From assembly GCA_031257215.1 (NCBI GenBank), contig JAIRPC010000049.1, forward strand, positions 1 to 6,505: a stretch of 6,505 nucleotides of DNA, written 5' to 3'. The position numbers were made by a program, and so were the translations under genes. The notes below the pieces were generated by a model. That model was not told the origin of the DNA. It was given only the letters and a program-made list of their open reading frames with translations, and made no database searches. Numbering within the stretch: position 1 is the stretch's first letter; every line of letters begins with the position of its first letter. The stretch is from Eubacteriales Family XIII. Incertae Sedis bacterium (lineage in GTDB: Bacteria; Bacillota; Clostridia; Peptostreptococcales; Anaerovoracaceae). This document shows, piece after piece, positions 6,009 through 6,505 of this stretch.

Positions 6009-6505
6009 TTTGCCCGCTCCATCTCCGCGCCGTCGAGCAAAATCGCCGCGTCCGCGTTTTTCATCAAATCGGTATCGAATAATCCATCGGGTGTAAGAAG
6101 CAGGTCGAACCTCCCGCTCACCGCGCGGGAAACGAACATCGTATCGCTGTAAGTGGCAACCTCCACATCAAGCCCCGCCGCATCCAGTCGTGCGCACAGC
6201 TTTTCGGCGTAGCGCCCCAGTGCCGATTCGCCGTCCGGCACAGCAAGGCGCAGCTCGTTTTCAGGCGCTTGAAGCTTCCCGCCGGACTGCTCGCCAACAG
6301 CCGCCGCACCGACCACATCAATTAAACCATCCCGTGAAATTTCGGCGCCCAAGAAGAGGATATACCGCCCAGCCAAAGGCCGCTGGGCCTCTGCCGCGGC
6401 GGCTTTCGCCTTTGCTTTCGGCGTTGCGCCCGTGATAGCGTCCACAATAGACGGCGGGTGGCTCAACAGCGCACCCGAACCGATTATGAACACTATTGTT
6501 GCCAA
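6005..6505 (-). CDS. C-terminal part of an unidentified protein upstream of frdC
   Basis: An open frame of 166 codons enters from beyond the window, so its start is not visible; the TTG at 6503-6505 is simply the first codon present. Residue numbers here count from the window edge. Residues 1-18 are hydrophobic and may be a membrane segment or signal-peptide core. Residues 22-28 read DAITGAT, resembling the [ST]GAT motif where FMN is attached to threonine in FMN-binding domains, but the next residue is Pro and the rest of that domain would lie outside the window. An Ala/Lys-rich stretch (30-40) follows. The remainder (about 47-166) has a weak look of the C-terminal lobe of a peptide-type solute-binding protein: LRLAVPDGE, then a helix ending AAGLDVEV, then SGRFDLLL. 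The stop overlaps the frdC TTG by 4 nt, so it belongs to the frd operon. Function unknown. Confidence 0.75.
   Translation of the reverse strand: MATIVFIIGSGALLSHPPSIVDAITGATPKAKAKAAAAEAQRPLAGRYILFLGAEISRDGLIDVVGAAAVGEQSGGKLQAPENELRLAVPDGESALGRYAEKLCARLDAAGLDVEVATYSDTMFVSRAVSGRFDLLLTPDGLFDTDLMKNADAAILLDGAEMERAN
6017..6020 (-). promoter_or_regulatory. Ribosome binding site for the TTG-started frdC
   Basis: GGAG on the minus strand with an 8-nt spacer to TTG at 6008. It lies inside the last codons of the upstream gene. It supports initiation at the rare TTG codon, coupled to termination at the overlapping TGA. Confidence 0.6.

Overview
The window is a GC-rich bacterial segment in which every gene lies on the minus strand. 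It reads from right to left as two blocks. The protein styles suggest an anaerobic member of the Bacillota, probably Clostridia. The glutamyl-tRNA synthetase has the N-terminal extension and C-terminal body I associate with clostridial enzymes, and the fumarate reductase/succinate dehydrogenase genes have the Bacillus-type C-A-B order with a single small di-heme-type cytochrome b. This placement is inference from recalled family resemblance; no search was run.

Block 1 (about 6505 down to 3226) is a tightly packed four-gene operon. It starts with the C-terminal part of an unidentified protein cut by the window edge. It continues with a five-helix cytochrome b anchor (frdC-like), a flavoprotein (frdA-like) and an iron-sulfur protein (frdB-like). 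Stops and starts overlap by 4 nt (TTGA, ATGA) or are 3 nt apart, so the genes look translationally coupled. Together the last three form a membrane-bound menaquinol:fumarate oxidoreductase. All iron-sulfur cysteine ligands are present and the cytochrome has one histidine on each of four helices. The flavoprotein has the substrate and catalytic residues but carries glutamine where the covalent-FAD histidine normally sits, which favours fumarate reduction over succinate oxidation.

A 123-bp spacer (3103-3225) follows. It contains a strong imperfect hairpin without a T-tract and an AT-rich patch with a perfect TATAAT close to the next start codon.

Block 2 (3102 down to about 8) holds an M20-family amidohydrolase/deacetylase, then gltX after a 36-bp gap. 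gltX carries a low-complexity insertion with a 15-bp tandem duplication and a strikingly ATA-rich isoleucine codon usage not shared by its neighbours. A doubtful 40-codon ORF overlaps the gltX stop and ends at base 8. No RNA genes, CRISPR arrays, insertion sequences or clear intrinsic terminators were seen.
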